Below, one piece after another: positions 1 through 9,517 of a stretch of 62,030 nt of DNA (positions within the stretch are counted from its first letter, which is position 1; the number at the start of each line of letters is the position of its first letter). Where the stretch lies: NCBI GenBank assembly GCA_913062955.1, contig CAJXZP010000018.1, positions 1 through 62,030 of the forward strand, read 5' to 3'. This stretch comes from an uncultured Flavobacteriales bacterium. GTDB lineage: Bacteria; Bacteroidota; Bacteroidia; Flavobacteriales_G; Salibacteraceae. The notes under the pieces are model-generated. The model searched no databases and was not told the origin of the DNA. It worked only from the letters and a program-made list of their open reading frames with translations. Made by a program: the position numbers and the translations under genes.

Positions 1-1005
1 TTTAAACACCGGTTGCATATGCAATGGTTTCCACAGCGGTCTGGATTCAATATTCTCGGCATCCAAAGTAAGTCTAATGCGTTCTCTCGTTACGCCATTC
101 GTCTTATTTGGATCTACTGTAAAGGCCGTTAACCATCGGTTAGAAAAATGTCCTTGCGGTTCCTTTAGAAATTCGATTCCTGGTAAATGCCCTAAGTGCT
201 TCAAATAAAAATCATAATTAGCTCTTCGCTGTTTTACCCGTAAATCAAGTACTTTCATTTGTCCGACCCCAATAGCCGCACAAATATTAGAAATCCTATA
301 ATTGTATCCTATATGAGAATGTTGATAATGAGGTGCGTTATCTTTTGCTTGGGTAGCCAAAAACTTGGCTTGAGAAACCGTATGCCAATCATTGCTCAAT
401 AAAGCACCACCACCACTAGTCGTAATAATCTTATTTCCATTAAAGCTTAAAATCCCCATCCGGCCAAAAGAGCCACATTTTTTACCTAAGTAGGTAGATC
501 CAGCCGCTTCTGCGGCATCTTCAATAATAGGAATGTCGAATTCCATAGAAATCTCTTCCAGCTCCGTCATTTTTGCAGGCATTCCATATAAATGCACCAC
601 AATAATAGCTTTGGGTTTTTTCCCTTCCCCAATTTTCTTTTCAATGAGCTCCCGAACTAACACCGGGTCAATATTCCAAGTATCCAGTTCCGAATCCACA
701 AAAATAGGTTTTGCACCTAAATACGTAATCGGATTCGCAGAGGCTGCAAAAGTCATCGATTGGCAAATTACCTCGTCACCTCGTTGCACACCCAAATTAA
801 CCAAAGCTAAATGTAAAGCCGCTGTACCAGAGGACAATGCTGCCGCTCCGTTTACCATGAAATACCCTTGTAGAGCCGCTTCAAACTCATGAATAGCAGG
901 ACCTGCAGGAGCTACCCAGTTTTCGGCAAAGGCATCTTGGATATTTGAAAGTTCCTCATCACCCATGTGAGGAGAGGATAGCCAGATTTTTGGGGTACTA
1001 CTCAT
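1..1005 (-). CDS. DegT/DnrJ/EryC1 sugar aminotransferase, PglE-like (3' end beyond window)
   Basis: PLP-dependent aminotransferase expected to aminate C4 of a UDP-4-keto-6-deoxy-HexNAc. The N-terminus reads IWLSSPHMGDEEL, close to the SPPHMGGNEL opening of Campylobacter PglE, which makes the bacillosamine precursor. SFNGNKIITTSGGG holds the likely PLP lysine (K192). The window shows 335 residues and the frame is still open at base 1, so the C-terminus is missing. It starts at ATG 1005, downstream of a strong terminator, so it probably has its own promoter and is the first gene of a unit continuing leftwards. The PglC- and PglA-like genes nearby fit a bacillosamine-type first sugar. Family call is sure; the exact substrate is inferred. 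Confidence 0.85.
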   Translation of the reverse strand, partial: MSSTPKIWLSSPHMGDEELSNIQDAFAENWVAPAGPAIHEFEAALQGYFMVNGAAALSSGTAALHLALVNLGVQRGDEVICQSMTFAASANPITYLGAKPIFVDSELDTWNIDPVLVRELIEKKIGEGKKPKAIIVVHLYGMPAKMTELEEISMEFDIPIIEDAAEAAGSTYLGKKCGSFGRMGILSFNGNKIITTSGGGALLSNDWHTVSQAKFLATQAKDNAPHYQHSHIGYNYRISNICAAIGVGQMKVLDLRVKQRRANYDFYLKHLGHLPGIEFLKEPQGHFSNRWLTAFTVDPNKTNGVTRERIRLTLDAENIESRPLWKPLHMQPVFK

Positions 1006-1087
1006 ATACTGTTTATTCGGTTTCTAGTACAAGAATAGAAATTAATAGGGGATTATCGGTTTTTAACGGTAAACTATTTTAAAACAA

Positions 1088-1113
1088 AAAAGCAACACCT
1101 AGGTGTTGCTTTT
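1088..1113 (-). terminator. Intrinsic terminator after the long polysaccharide operon
   Basis: A perfect 26-base inverted repeat has arms AAAAGCAACACCT and AGGTGTTGCTTTT. On the minus strand it is followed by more T residues. It lies 30 bases past the stop of the ATP-grasp gene and before the start of the PglE-like gene, so it closes the transcription unit that arrives from the right. Confidence 0.85.
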
Positions 1114-1142
1114 AAAATCCATTACCTCTTTTTAGGTAAACA

Positions 1143-2201
1143 TTATTTCAGTAAATCTTTTTCGTTCATAATAATGGGTAACCCATCTACATCTCTTATA
1201 AAAATTAGATCTTCCTCAAACTCATGTAATTTAAATGTAGTATCAAAAGATTCATCATTATCCAACAATCGTACCATATCCTCTGCAAAATTAGCTCCAC
1301 CTTGGGCAAAACAGCCATTAAATGCAACCATTCGAACGTTAATTTCCGTCACTTTTGGAGCTCCATGAATATTTTCCTTTAAATCTACCGTAAAGAAACC
1401 ATGTTTTTCCACGTTAGTTTTGTCCATTACCTCTTCAATAGCCTTACGAGACACTTCATATACTGATTTATCGTTTAACAATCTACCAAATGAAGTATTT
1501 CCTGTTATTCCGGAAGGAGCCACCTTAGCCATGATATAATTCACGCGTTCTCCAACTGCAGCACGAACCAACTTACCTTTGTAATACAATAGTTTACACG
1601 CCAAGTTACGCCCCGGTAAAAATTGACTCGCTAAAAACTCGGCTACACCTGGGATAATCAACATCCAGTTTTTCAATGACAACTCACTATCTACTTTCAA
1701 ACTACCTAAACCACTGGAGCCAGATGTACTGCGAATCCAAAATGGGTAATGTAATTTATCTTCAATTGCCTTAAAGTCAATATTCTCAGGATCCACTCTG
1801 ACAGAAGCGGGTACCACTCCAAATGGCTCCAAATACTCGGTCATCGTTGCTTTATCCACCAAAGCCTTTACCAAAGCATGATCCGGTAATATAACCTTGC
1901 AAGGCAATTCATGTGTTTTAGCACGTTTACTCCATTCCAACACCTCCAACTCGGGTTGCACAATAGCCAGATCAATAGCGTGTTTCTCTATAATTTTGGT
2001 TATTTCATCCCAATAATTATCTTCAGAACATCTTGGTATTAGGTAACTATGTTCAAATAAATCCTTTTGATACAATCCATAGGCTAACGGATTAATATCC
2101 GTACCAATAAAAGTATAATCTGAGTAATTACTTAGTTCCTTTAATGTACGCACAATACTTCTAGGTGTTGGGCCACCTACTCCGGTTATTAAAATATTCA
2201 T
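1143..2201 (-). CDS. ATP-grasp ligase (CarB-like), polysaccharide locus
   Basis: Protein of 352 residues with an N-terminal pre-ATP-grasp Rossmann-like domain (MNILITGVGGPTPRS), then an ATP-grasp fold. WIRSTSGSSGLGS around residues 155-168 looks like the flexible nucleotide loop, and VTEINVRMV near residue 290 carries the metal-binding Glu/Asn. Such enzymes join a carboxylate to an amine or thiol through an acyl-phosphate. It starts 8 bases after the CapK-like gene and is the last gene before the terminator. With the deacetylase-like and adenylating neighbours it may attach an acyl or amino-acid group to a sugar amine; that role is inference. Confidence 0.75.
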   Translation of the reverse strand: MNILITGVGGPTPRSIVRTLKELSNYSDYTFIGTDINPLAYGLYQKDLFEHSYLIPRCSEDNYWDEITKIIEKHAIDLAIVQPELEVLEWSKRAKTHELPCKVILPDHALVKALVDKATMTEYLEPFGVVPASVRVDPENIDFKAIEDKLHYPFWIRSTSGSSGLGSLKVDSELSLKNWMLIIPGVAEFLASQFLPGRNLACKLLYYKGKLVRAAVGERVNYIMAKVAPSGITGNTSFGRLLNDKSVYEVSRKAIEEVMDKTNVEKHGFFTVDLKENIHGAPKVTEINVRMVAFNGCFAQGGANFAEDMVRLLDNDESFDTTFKLHEFEEDLIFIRDVDGLPIIMNEKDLLK

Positions 2202-2209
2202 ATCAACAA

Positions 2210-3496
2210 TTAATTCATTAAATTCACGACCTTCCTTCTTTTCCCAGATGCTAATACCGGAATTTCATTTACATATTCAATACTAATAAGCGCATCTTTA
2301 CCCAAATAAACTTTAAATTCATCAATAAGGGCTTCCTCTCTTTCAAAATTCGTCTCAACAGAGAGTTTAAAGCCATATTCTTTTAGTCCCTTTTGAAAAA
2401 ATTGGTATTGAAGCAATTCAGCGTAATTCCACGTCCCGTTAGTAATAACAAAAGATGAAATTAGATCTCCTTTAGTATTATATATAGCATCCATTCTTCT
2501 ACCTCCTACATCCAATAAATACTCCTTAATACTCCCTTCCTCTTCTAAAGTTATCTTAGACCCCATATCCCCAGTATCGTATCTAATGATAGGCATTCCT
2601 TTATTAAAAAAATCGGTAATTACAATTCGTCCAATAATTCCATCCGCTATGGGAGTATCTTCATTAAGGTCCAGAATTTCTACATAATAACTTGCCGAAT
2701 TGATTAAATACCTGTCTGACTCCATTGATGTTTGCTGGGCAATAATCCCATTTTCAACATTTGAGTAACGTGCATACACGGGACAATTAAAAGTTGCTTG
2801 AATGTTTTTCCTACCTTCGATACCTATTCCTTCCGACATGGTAATAATCGAATCTAATCGAACATCAACATGTAAATTGTGTCTTTTTACACAAGCCGAG
2901 ATACTCTCTAGTGCGGAAGAATATCCTAAAAAATTTAGGTTTGATTCTTTATTCATCTCTCCTATCAATTTTTTTATTCTCAAGTCGGACAGGTTGAGTA
3001 CATCCACGGGTAAAATATTCTGCACTCTTTTCAGCCACCAGGACTTTTCATTGATATTATTCCAAATTTTAAAATAGGCCAATTTATTCCCAAGGAATAG
3101 CCCTCCCATTTCACCAAAAACAATGGTATCCGCAGTATTTCTATGAACTTTTTCTTTGGATTGATATACCTTGAAAGGAAGACCTGTAGACCCACTGGTT
3201 ACCACTTCTTTTAGTTGACCTATCACATATTCCTTAGAAATAAATTCACTCAAATTATTCCGTAGGTCTAATTTACTTAAAACTGGTAATTTCAGAAATA
3301 CAATGGGTAAATTTTCATAAAACGAAACATTACGTTTTGTATATCGCAATATTTTATTTAGTCGCTCTTCTTGAAAAGCTGTAAATCCATTAAGGTCAAA
3401 AGAGTTTCTACTTATAGCCCTAATATCCGCTAGATTTTTAGATACGGGACTCCCTTTTAGAAAGTCTACTAATTTAAATATATACCTCCTGAACAT
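2210..3496 (-). CDS. CapK/PaaK-like adenylate-forming enzyme
   Basis: Member of the phenylacetate-CoA-ligase-like (CapK) branch of adenylate-forming enzymes. VTSGSTGLPFKVYQS is the P-loop-like motif and RYDTGDMG the conserved adenylate-binding Asp motif; the C-terminal subdomain ends in KRRKVV. I place the start at ATG 3496 (428 residues, MFRRYIFKL), 4 bases after the sugar-transferase stop. An upstream start at 3559 would overlap that gene by about 60 bases and adds no domain. In capsule loci this family is thought to activate or transfer acyl groups. The substrate is unknown; the ATP-grasp gene next door suggests a joint acylation step. Confidence 0.75.
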   Translation of the reverse strand: MFRRYIFKLVDFLKGSPVSKNLADIRAISRNSFDLNGFTAFQEERLNKILRYTKRNVSFYENLPIVFLKLPVLSKLDLRNNLSEFISKEYVIGQLKEVVTSGSTGLPFKVYQSKEKVHRNTADTIVFGEMGGLFLGNKLAYFKIWNNINEKSWWLKRVQNILPVDVLNLSDLRIKKLIGEMNKESNLNFLGYSSALESISACVKRHNLHVDVRLDSIITMSEGIGIEGRKNIQATFNCPVYARYSNVENGIIAQQTSMESDRYLINSASYYVEILDLNEDTPIADGIIGRIVITDFFNKGMPIIRYDTGDMGSKITLEEEGSIKEYLLDVGGRRMDAIYNTKGDLISSFVITNGTWNYAELLQYQFFQKGLKEYGFKLSVETNFEREEALIDEFKVYLGKDALISIEYVNEIPVLASGKRRKVVNLMN

Positions 3497-3500
3497 AGTA

Positions 3501-4106
3501 CTAGTTCTTTCCGTTAAATGGTTGCATCGGACGATGCTCCGACTGATTAACACCTTCACTAATTAGCACTTTTTTTACCGTTAGGAACAGTATTTTAATA
3601 TCTAATAGTAAGGATAAATCATCTACGTAATTGACATCCAATTTAAACTTATCCGTCCACGAAATACTATTCCGTCCATTCACTTGAGCCCAACCTGTGA
3701 TGCCTGGACGAACATCATGACGCCTATGTTGTTCGTTACTATATAATTCCACATATTTAAAAAGTAAGGGTCTTGGGCCGATCAAACTCATATCCCCTTT
3801 TATAACATTAATTAATTGAGGCAATTCATCCATAGAGGTTTTACGAATGATTTTCCCTAACATAGTCAATCTCTTACTATCAGGTAAAAGAACCCCCTTT
3901 TCATCTTTTTTATCGCTCATGGTTTTAAACTTTAAAATATAAAAACCCTTAAGTTTTTTTCCGGGTCTATACTGAAGAAACACAGGAGAACCCAAGTTCT
4001 GGATGATCAATAAAACTATCAACACTAACATTACTGGAGAAAAAATAATAAGTGCGAACAAACTAAAAGCTATATCTAACACCCTCTTTGTTACAATTCT
4101 ATACAT
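3501..4106 (-). CDS. Initiating sugar-phosphate transferase, PglC-like (short bacterial sugar transferase)
   Basis: Monotopic phosphoglycosyltransferase of 201 residues, the size of PglC. It moves a sugar-1-phosphate from a UDP-sugar to undecaprenyl phosphate on the inner membrane and so starts the repeat unit. One hydrophobic N-terminal segment (residues 10-35) is followed by the family core: FKTM, the catalytic Asp-Glu pair in TSMDELPQLINVIKGDMS, LIGPRPL, and RPGITGWAQVNGR. It abuts the deacetylase-like gene (start 4106, neighbour stop 4107). With PglA- and PglE-like genes close by, a bacillosamine-type first sugar is the best guess. Confidence 0.9.
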   Translation of the reverse strand: MYRIVTKRVLDIAFSLFALIIFSPVMLVLIVLLIIQNLGSPVFLQYRPGKKLKGFYILKFKTMSDKKDEKGVLLPDSKRLTMLGKIIRKTSMDELPQLINVIKGDMSLIGPRPLLFKYVELYSNEQHRRHDVRPGITGWAQVNGRNSISWTDKFKLDVNYVDDLSLLLDIKILFLTVKKVLISEGVNQSEHRPMQPFNGKN

Positions 4107-5207
4107 TTAATCAAATAATTCTTTTGCTAATTCATCCATGGATTTAAACTCTACTTCTGGCCACTTCTTTGTTATTGCTGTTAATAACTCTTGTAGCACT
4201 TTTAAACCAGTAATTCTATTTTTGACGTCTATATGCCCACAAAAATTCACTCTATGAGAACTAATAATGGCAGGTTTACCAAGGATAAAGGCCATACTAA
4301 TTTGGTTCATGGTAAAACTCACCCAATCTCGGTTATCCAAAGTCGGTTCAAACACACAATTTCTATTTAAATATTTCAAGCCTACTTTTCCGACTTTTCC
4401 AGTGAAACAGAACTCTCTTTTGTACTTACCTTGTCCTTGATGTTCCAATCTAATAGCCGGAGTATCTAAAAACCGCACGCCACTATTTTTCAAAGCTCCA
4501 TTTAAAATATGATGATGAGGCGCTCCAGGTGCATTAAATATGGTTGCACAATATCCTAATTGTTTTTCAAATAAATCAAGACCTTCTGTCAAACCCAATG
4601 TTAATGTTTTATTTTCTGAAATCTCTTCAAAAGAATACGTTTCATTATAATGAATATTTTCATAATAATCAACGGGCAAAGCAGAATAACTCTGGTTTAA
4701 CAAACAAGTCATAAACAACGGATCTTTTTTATCCAACAACTCATTAAACAACCGTACATTTAAATGTTCACGACCATGATACTGGGGTACAAAAAACCCC
4801 TCATTAATCCCATCTTTCCATAGCCTAAAAGAATCATCATATTCTGACCCCAAGTCATTAAACGTATCTTTTACTGTTTTATAAATATACCTACCATCAT
4901 GGAGTGATTTGTCAAAATCAATGTTTGCCATATTAGCATAAGGAGTAAAAATAGCGGATTTATTTTTAGCATCTTTTACTTTATACAAAACCTCAAATAA
5001 CATTTGTAAATCCTCCGTGGTTTCTAGGCTATCATATTGATCAAATCGACTTCGATTAACGTCCAATCCACCAATTCTCATTTTTTCTCGTGATGCTTTG
5101 GAATGAATTCGAACATTTCCGTAATCATCCACAGCAAATGCCACCATTTTTTTTGATGATGTAGGTCCTGGGATATTTTTAAAAAACGCAAGAATTTCCT
5201 CTTTCAT
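4107..5207 (-). CDS. Polysaccharide deacetylase-like protein with HGREH motif (copy A)
   Basis: Protein of 366 residues, clearly a paralogue of the one at 12560-13744. Shared landmarks are an Asp-Asp pair (VDDYG at 26-30, compare ESDDWG), PQYHGREHLNV (HGREH at 144-148), SHRVNF at 317-322 and a KWPEVEF tail. The Asp pair, the His-rich central motif and a late His suggest a metal-dependent NodB-like barrel, but the classical TFDDG and HxxxH spacing is not evident. It lacks a signal peptide, so it probably acts on a cytoplasmic precursor. It lies between a GT4 and the PglC-like transferase with 2- and 0-base gaps. Deacetylation is a family-level inference. Confidence 0.6.
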   Translation of the reverse strand: MKEEILAFFKNIPGPTSSKKMVAFAVDDYGNVRIHSKASREKMRIGGLDVNRSRFDQYDSLETTEDLQMLFEVLYKVKDAKNKSAIFTPYANMANIDFDKSLHDGRYIYKTVKDTFNDLGSEYDDSFRLWKDGINEGFFVPQYHGREHLNVRLFNELLDKKDPLFMTCLLNQSYSALPVDYYENIHYNETYSFEEISENKTLTLGLTEGLDLFEKQLGYCATIFNAPGAPHHHILNGALKNSGVRFLDTPAIRLEHQGQGKYKREFCFTGKVGKVGLKYLNRNCVFEPTLDNRDWVSFTMNQISMAFILGKPAIISSHRVNFCGHIDVKNRITGLKVLQELLTAITKKWPEVEFKSMDELAKELFD

Positions 5208-5209
5208 AA

Positions 5210-6373
5210 CTATAATTCTGATATTAACCGATCATACTCTTTCTTAATAGCGAGTTGCACCTCTTTCCGTTCATAATTTCGGATAATTCGTTCACGAATT
5301 TTTTCAGAAGACATCAATCCTACATTAGACCTTATCATAAAACAAAATGCCTCTCGTATTGCACCGATACTCTTGGGCTCAATCACCCACCCATTTACCC
5401 CATTTTCAATAATTTCATTGCATCCATTTATATCGGTCACAATACAAGGTAATGCCATAGCTCCCGCTTCCATTACCGCATTGGGGAATCCTTCTCGGTA
5501 ACTTGGTAAAACAAAACAATCTGCCAATTTATAAAAAGGTCTAACATCATCAAATCGTCCAAGTAGTTTAATTTGAGGGTGAGATTCAATCACCGAAATA
5601 ATTTCCTTATTTAAAAGTCCATTTACTTTTTCAAAAACACCAATCAAAACCAATTCAGAATCTCTATTGGTTTTCTGGAAATCAACAAAAGAAGTAATCA
5701 TTTCCACGATTCCTTTTTCTCTCGCTATTCTACCCACAAACAAAAATACATACGCAGTAACCCCAATACCATAGTTTAAACGTAATTCTAATTTACTTGG
5801 TAAAAGTAAGGGGTCAAACCAAGTGGTATCCACGCCATTTGTAGATCCATTCAATAACACAGTGGACTTGTTTCGGGTGGTCATGTTTTTGGCCAAAATA
5901 TAATCATTTAAACCCTTGGAATTAGGATAAATATGAGTGGCCAATTTGTAAGTTAATTTTTCAAAAATAAGAACAAGGTAATATTTGGGACCACTTAACT
6001 CCATTAACGGCATTCCTGTTACCGTATGAATTCTAATTGGCACCCGTGAAAAATAGGCCGCCATCATCGATAATAATCCTGCTTTAGGAGTATGAGAATG
6101 TACCACTGTAGGTTTTTCCTTTCTAAACATTCTTATTAAACGACACAGTGCTAATACATCCTCTTTTGGGCGAATATTCCTTTCAATTTCAACCGCTCTC
6201 ACAGTTACTTGCTCCCTCTCTTTTAACGTATTAAAATGAAGGTTATCATTACCCGTAATTGCAATAATATTATAAAATCGATTTAAAAATGAAAGCTGCC
6301 CCTTTAACACAATATTCATGTAAATTGGAACGGTAGCCACTCTAATAATTTTTATTTTATTAGAACTGATCAT
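5210..6373 (-). CDS. Glycosyltransferase family 4, PglA-like
   Basis: GT-B glycosyltransferase of 387 residues. The N-terminal acceptor domain contains VVHSHTPKAGLLSMMAA and IRIHTVTGMP, typical of the PglA/WbpH-like group that adds HexNAc to an undecaprenyl-linked first sugar. The C-terminal donor domain has LFVGRIAREKGI, the EGFPNAVMEAGAMALP motif with the donor-binding Glu residues, and GVNGWVIEP. It starts at ATG 6373 and is followed 2 bases after its stop by the deacetylase-like gene. The linkage cannot be read from sequence, but second-sugar addition agrees with the neighbouring PglC-like enzyme. Confidence 0.85.
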   Translation of the reverse strand: MISSNKIKIIRVATVPIYMNIVLKGQLSFLNRFYNIIAITGNDNLHFNTLKEREQVTVRAVEIERNIRPKEDVLALCRLIRMFRKEKPTVVHSHTPKAGLLSMMAAYFSRVPIRIHTVTGMPLMELSGPKYYLVLIFEKLTYKLATHIYPNSKGLNDYILAKNMTTRNKSTVLLNGSTNGVDTTWFDPLLLPSKLELRLNYGIGVTAYVFLFVGRIAREKGIVEMITSFVDFQKTNRDSELVLIGVFEKVNGLLNKEIISVIESHPQIKLLGRFDDVRPFYKLADCFVLPSYREGFPNAVMEAGAMALPCIVTDINGCNEIIENGVNGWVIEPKSIGAIREAFCFMIRSNVGLMSSEKIRERIIRNYERKEVQLAIKKEYDRLISEL

Positions 6374-6475
6374 TATACGAGTTTAAAACAGTCAAAATTT
6401 TTATCATTTGCAATTAATTACCGTCATTATCAATATTTGTATTCAAATAATATATGATTACCAGCTAACGTGCCA

Positions 6476-7367
6476 TTAAGAACACGCTAAGGCAATTGAA
6501 AGCCTGTCAAATAGACGCTCCCCTAAGTATCTGCGGTTTAATTTGTAACAAAATTCATTTAAATATAGTTGTAGGTATTTTCCTTCTATTTTGTGATAAA
6601 CACCTAGAAAATTGCGTTTTGCATTACTTATCGCAATATGAACCCATTTTAAAGTAGAGTTGGTAGTCTCTTTAGTGGATTGTTCTGAGTAATGAGCCTC
6701 AACCAGATCTGAGATATCCACATAACTCTTGCTTTTATCAGTAAATACGATTAACATATCATTTATATTTTCTTCTAAATACTCGTTAATAGATTCGGCT
6801 TTTTGTGTTTCTAATACTTTCATCTTGAAATACCCTGTATAGCTCGTTTTCTCCCCAGTCTCAATATCTACTAACGGTATAGATTCCGCTAAAACTGCCA
6901 CGTTTTTCTGCTTCTGACTCCCTTTTCCTCTTTTTAGTTTAGTCCCTTTTTGGAGTGGCTATTGAAAAAAAACCTTCGTCCATTTCTATACTGTCTTTGA
7001 GGTTATACAGTGAATCTCGTAAACCCATAGCCGTTCTTATTTTATGCATTAATACCCAAATGGTATCGTACCTTGAATGGTCAAGTTGGCGTTGTAGTTC
7101 TGAAGCTGAAATCCCTTTCTTGGAGAAGCTCATGAATGCCATTGCAAGATACCATGTTCGAACTGGTAAATTCGAGGCTTGCAGTATTGTTCCGCTTCTC
7201 AGGGTAGTTCAAAAACCACATCCAGTACATTGCCATTGTTCCTTGTTTTTCAGCCAGTAATGTATCTTTGATTTACACTTTTCACCTTCTTTCTCTCGTA
7301 ATTCCTTGAAATTTTCCCGACAACTTTGTTCATCTGGATAAATCGATACAAATTTTAGTATATTCAT
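6476..7367 (-). pseudogene. IS1595-family transposase remnant (nonsense and frameshift)
   Basis: Three consecutive pieces make one IS1595-type transposase. The N-terminal part starts at ATG 7367 and has a damaged zinc ribbon (EKCKSKIHYW, WQCTGCGF). It is cut by an in-frame TGA at about 7208-7210, where an Arg is expected before TTLRSGT. The middle piece (7142-6939) has ISASELQRQL and the IEMDEGFF motif with the first catalytic Asp. A frameshift near 6935-6945 separates it from the last piece (6901-6476), which has SKSYVD, WVHIAISNAKRNFLGVYH and KYLQLYLNEFCYKLNRR. No clear terminal inverted repeats were found, so the element limits are open. It interrupts the spacing between two glycosyltransferase genes (GT4 and GT2). 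Confidence 0.88.
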
Positions 7368-7461
7368 GATTCCTAATTTCTCACAAACAAACCGTCACAG
7401 ACCATAATGGATTTACGGTGTGGTATCTTTACGGGGAATCATAAAATCATATCCTCTTCCG

Positions 7462-8457
7462 CTAAATTAATCCTTTATTATTCTTTTTAATATAAGCACC
7501 CAAAAACATGGAAAGTATATTTAAACCAAAAATCTTATAAATAACCAGAATCCATCGCCCTTTTTTAAACTTTGTATATTCCAATAGATAAATTATTTTT
7601 TTTATTCTTGGGGCTAATAATTCTTTGTGAGATGTGTCTCCCAGATTATATGTTAAGCCAATTGCTTGAGATAAAAGATACGATAAGTACGAGAATATTT
7701 CGTTTTTAATAGACTCATCAGCAAACTTTATCATAAGAACTTCAATGGTATTAATTAAATCTAAAACACCCTTTAACCCCACCAATGAGGTCGCAGAATT
7801 TGGACGTAAAACTCTGTATACATAAAACACTTCAGATAGACTGTCAAAGGACTTTAAATATGGGAAAATTGTGAGGAACCACTCAATATCCTCAGTATTC
7901 TTCTTACCCACCTTAAAAAAAATGGAATTTTCTATAATAATGTCCCTCTTAATACAAGCCAGATAAACACTTGTAATGAATGCTCCATTTTTCATGAAAT
8001 GTTCAAACATTTGCGAGTTTGATTTTTCATAAAATTCGAAGCCATTAAAATATGAATTGGGATATATTAATTTTCCACTATCATAAAGTTTCATTTTTTT
8101 AAAATAAATAATGTCAGAGTCCCGCTCATCTATTTTATTCATGAGACACTGCATCCAATCCGTACCATCCCAGAAATCATCACCATCAAGGAACATTAAA
8201 TATTTCCCAATAGCTTTTTGGATTCCCAAATTTCTAGCGGAAGACACACCATTGTTCTTTTGGGTATATACTTTAAACCTAGCATCCACTTTCTCAAATT
8301 TCCTGCAGATTTTTAAAGAAGAGTCCTGGGACCCGTCATCCACAAGAATAATTTCTATATGTTCACTTCTTTGAATTAAAATGCTTTTCAAACATTGATT
8401 CAGATAATTCTCTAGATTGTAAACAGGAACAACAATACTTATTAAAATATCACGCAT
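7462..8457 (-). CDS. Glycosyltransferase family 2
   Basis: GT-A fold enzyme of 331 residues. The nucleotide-binding start is ISIVVPVYNLENYLNQCL, IILVDDGSQDSS follows, and YLMFLDGDDFW carries the DxD-like metal site near residue 95. GVSSARNLGI is the usual GT2 helix. The C-terminus has a weakly hydrophobic, basic segment (KKGRWILVIYKIFGLNILS) that may bind the membrane. Its start overlaps the previous GT4 gene by 8 bases, so the two are probably translationally coupled. Donor and acceptor cannot be assigned. Confidence 0.85.
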   Translation of the reverse strand: MRDILISIVVPVYNLENYLNQCLKSILIQRSEHIEIILVDDGSQDSSLKICRKFEKVDARFKVYTQKNNGVSSARNLGIQKAIGKYLMFLDGDDFWDGTDWMQCLMNKIDERDSDIIYFKKMKLYDSGKLIYPNSYFNGFEFYEKSNSQMFEHFMKNGAFITSVYLACIKRDIIIENSIFFKVGKKNTEDIEWFLTIFPYLKSFDSLSEVFYVYRVLRPNSATSLVGLKGVLDLINTIEVLMIKFADESIKNEIFSYLSYLLSQAIGLTYNLGDTSHKELLAPRIKKIIYLLEYTKFKKGRWILVIYKIFGLNILSMFLGAYIKKNNKGLI

Positions 8458-9517
8458 TTAAAAAAATTAAATCAAATAATTTTGAAGTAATGAATTCTTC
8501 ACCATACTTCTTACTCTCAATTTTAGCAACATCACCAATCTTTTTTCTGTGATTTTCATTTTCAATTAACTGATCAATGGCCTGCGCTAATTTCTCAGTA
8601 TCGCCCTCATCAATTAAAACTCCACTCACTTGATTATCAATGATTTCTTTAGGTCCGGAGCTAAAATCAAATGATACACAAGGAGCTCCATAAGACATTG
8701 CTTCTATTAAAACATTAGGGAACCCTTCACTTCTTGAAGGAATAACAAAAATTCCTGCTTGTTTATAAAACTGAGAAACATTATTCTGTTTCCCTTTAAA
8801 AACAACACGATCCTTTAAGTTTAATTGATCAATTAATAAAGTTAAAGATTTATCTTCATTTGCATTACCTCCAACAATGAATAATGGCCAATTATTTTTC
8901 ACCTTACTTAAGGCTATAATTAATCGATCAAACCCCTTAAGAGGATCATTTAAACGACCAACTGCTAATATGAAATTTTGTCTTTCATATATTGGCTCCA
9001 ATACAGGCTTCTCTAAAATATTTGGAATCACCGCCAATCTAGAACTTCTGTAATATTTTTCTTGAAATTTTAAAGCTTCTTCTGTTTGTACCATGATACC
9101 CATGGGCGAATTAATCGCAAAAGCTACCTTATTAAAAAGGTTCAGTTTACCCCCCCATTTATAAAATGGACTAGATCTCTCCGATATAAAGAAAGGAATT
9201 GAAACACCAACAAGGGAGACAGCTACCAAGGCTCCATAAAACTTATTATAAACCAATATAGTATCTGGGTTAATTGACTTAATATTCTGCCTTAAGTATT
9301 TTATAGTACCTAATATATTTAACCTTGTAACTTCCGTTTTGGGTTCATACAGAGATATTTCTTTTTGCAATTTAAAGAAGTGTTTCTTTTTGAATATGGT
9401 AACTACAGAAACTTTACCAACCGAGTGGACTAAGGCATTAGCCATTTGACTAGATGCTTTTTCCATTCCCCCCAAACTTAAACAGGGACTAACAATAAGA
9501 ATGTGTTTATTTTTCAA
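8450..9517 (-). CDS. Glycosyltransferase family 4
   Basis: Retaining GT-B glycosyltransferase of 355 residues. It begins ILIVSPCLSLGGMEKASSQMA, the glycine-rich acceptor-domain loop of GT4 enzymes. The donor domain shows ILAVGRLNDPLKGFDRLI, VVFKGKQNNVSQFYK and SRSEGFPNVLIEAMSYG with the EX7E pattern. GPKEIIDNQVSGVLIDEGD closes the sugar-nucleotide pocket. It overlaps the GT-D gene upstream by 11 bases and the GT2 downstream by 8, so the three glycosyltransferases are a tight translational group. It resembles HexNAc transferases such as PglH/PglJ in layout, but the sugar is not assignable. Confidence 0.85.
   Translation of the reverse strand: MKNKHILIVSPCLSLGGMEKASSQMANALVHSVGKVSVVTIFKKKHFFKLQKEISLYEPKTEVTRLNILGTIKYLRQNIKSINPDTILVYNKFYGALVAVSLVGVSIPFFISERSSPFYKWGGKLNLFNKVAFAINSPMGIMVQTEEALKFQEKYYRSSRLAVIPNILEKPVLEPIYERQNFILAVGRLNDPLKGFDRLIIALSKVKNNWPLFIVGGNANEDKSLTLLIDQLNLKDRVVFKGKQNNVSQFYKQAGIFVIPSRSEGFPNVLIEAMSYGAPCVSFDFSSGPKEIIDNQVSGVLIDEGDTEKLAQAIDQLIENENHRKKIGDVAKIESKKYGEEFITSKLFDLIFLNA

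Noticed and set aside
3497-3559. Longer N-terminus for the CapK-like protein
   Set aside because: It would overlap the sugar-transferase gene by about 60 bases; the ATG at 3496 follows that stop by 4 bases and gives the normal length.
6374-7461. Terminal inverted repeats and target duplication of the IS1595 relic
   Set aside because: I compared both edges and found only chance matches (for example CCGTCA in direct orientation), so no element boundaries are claimed.
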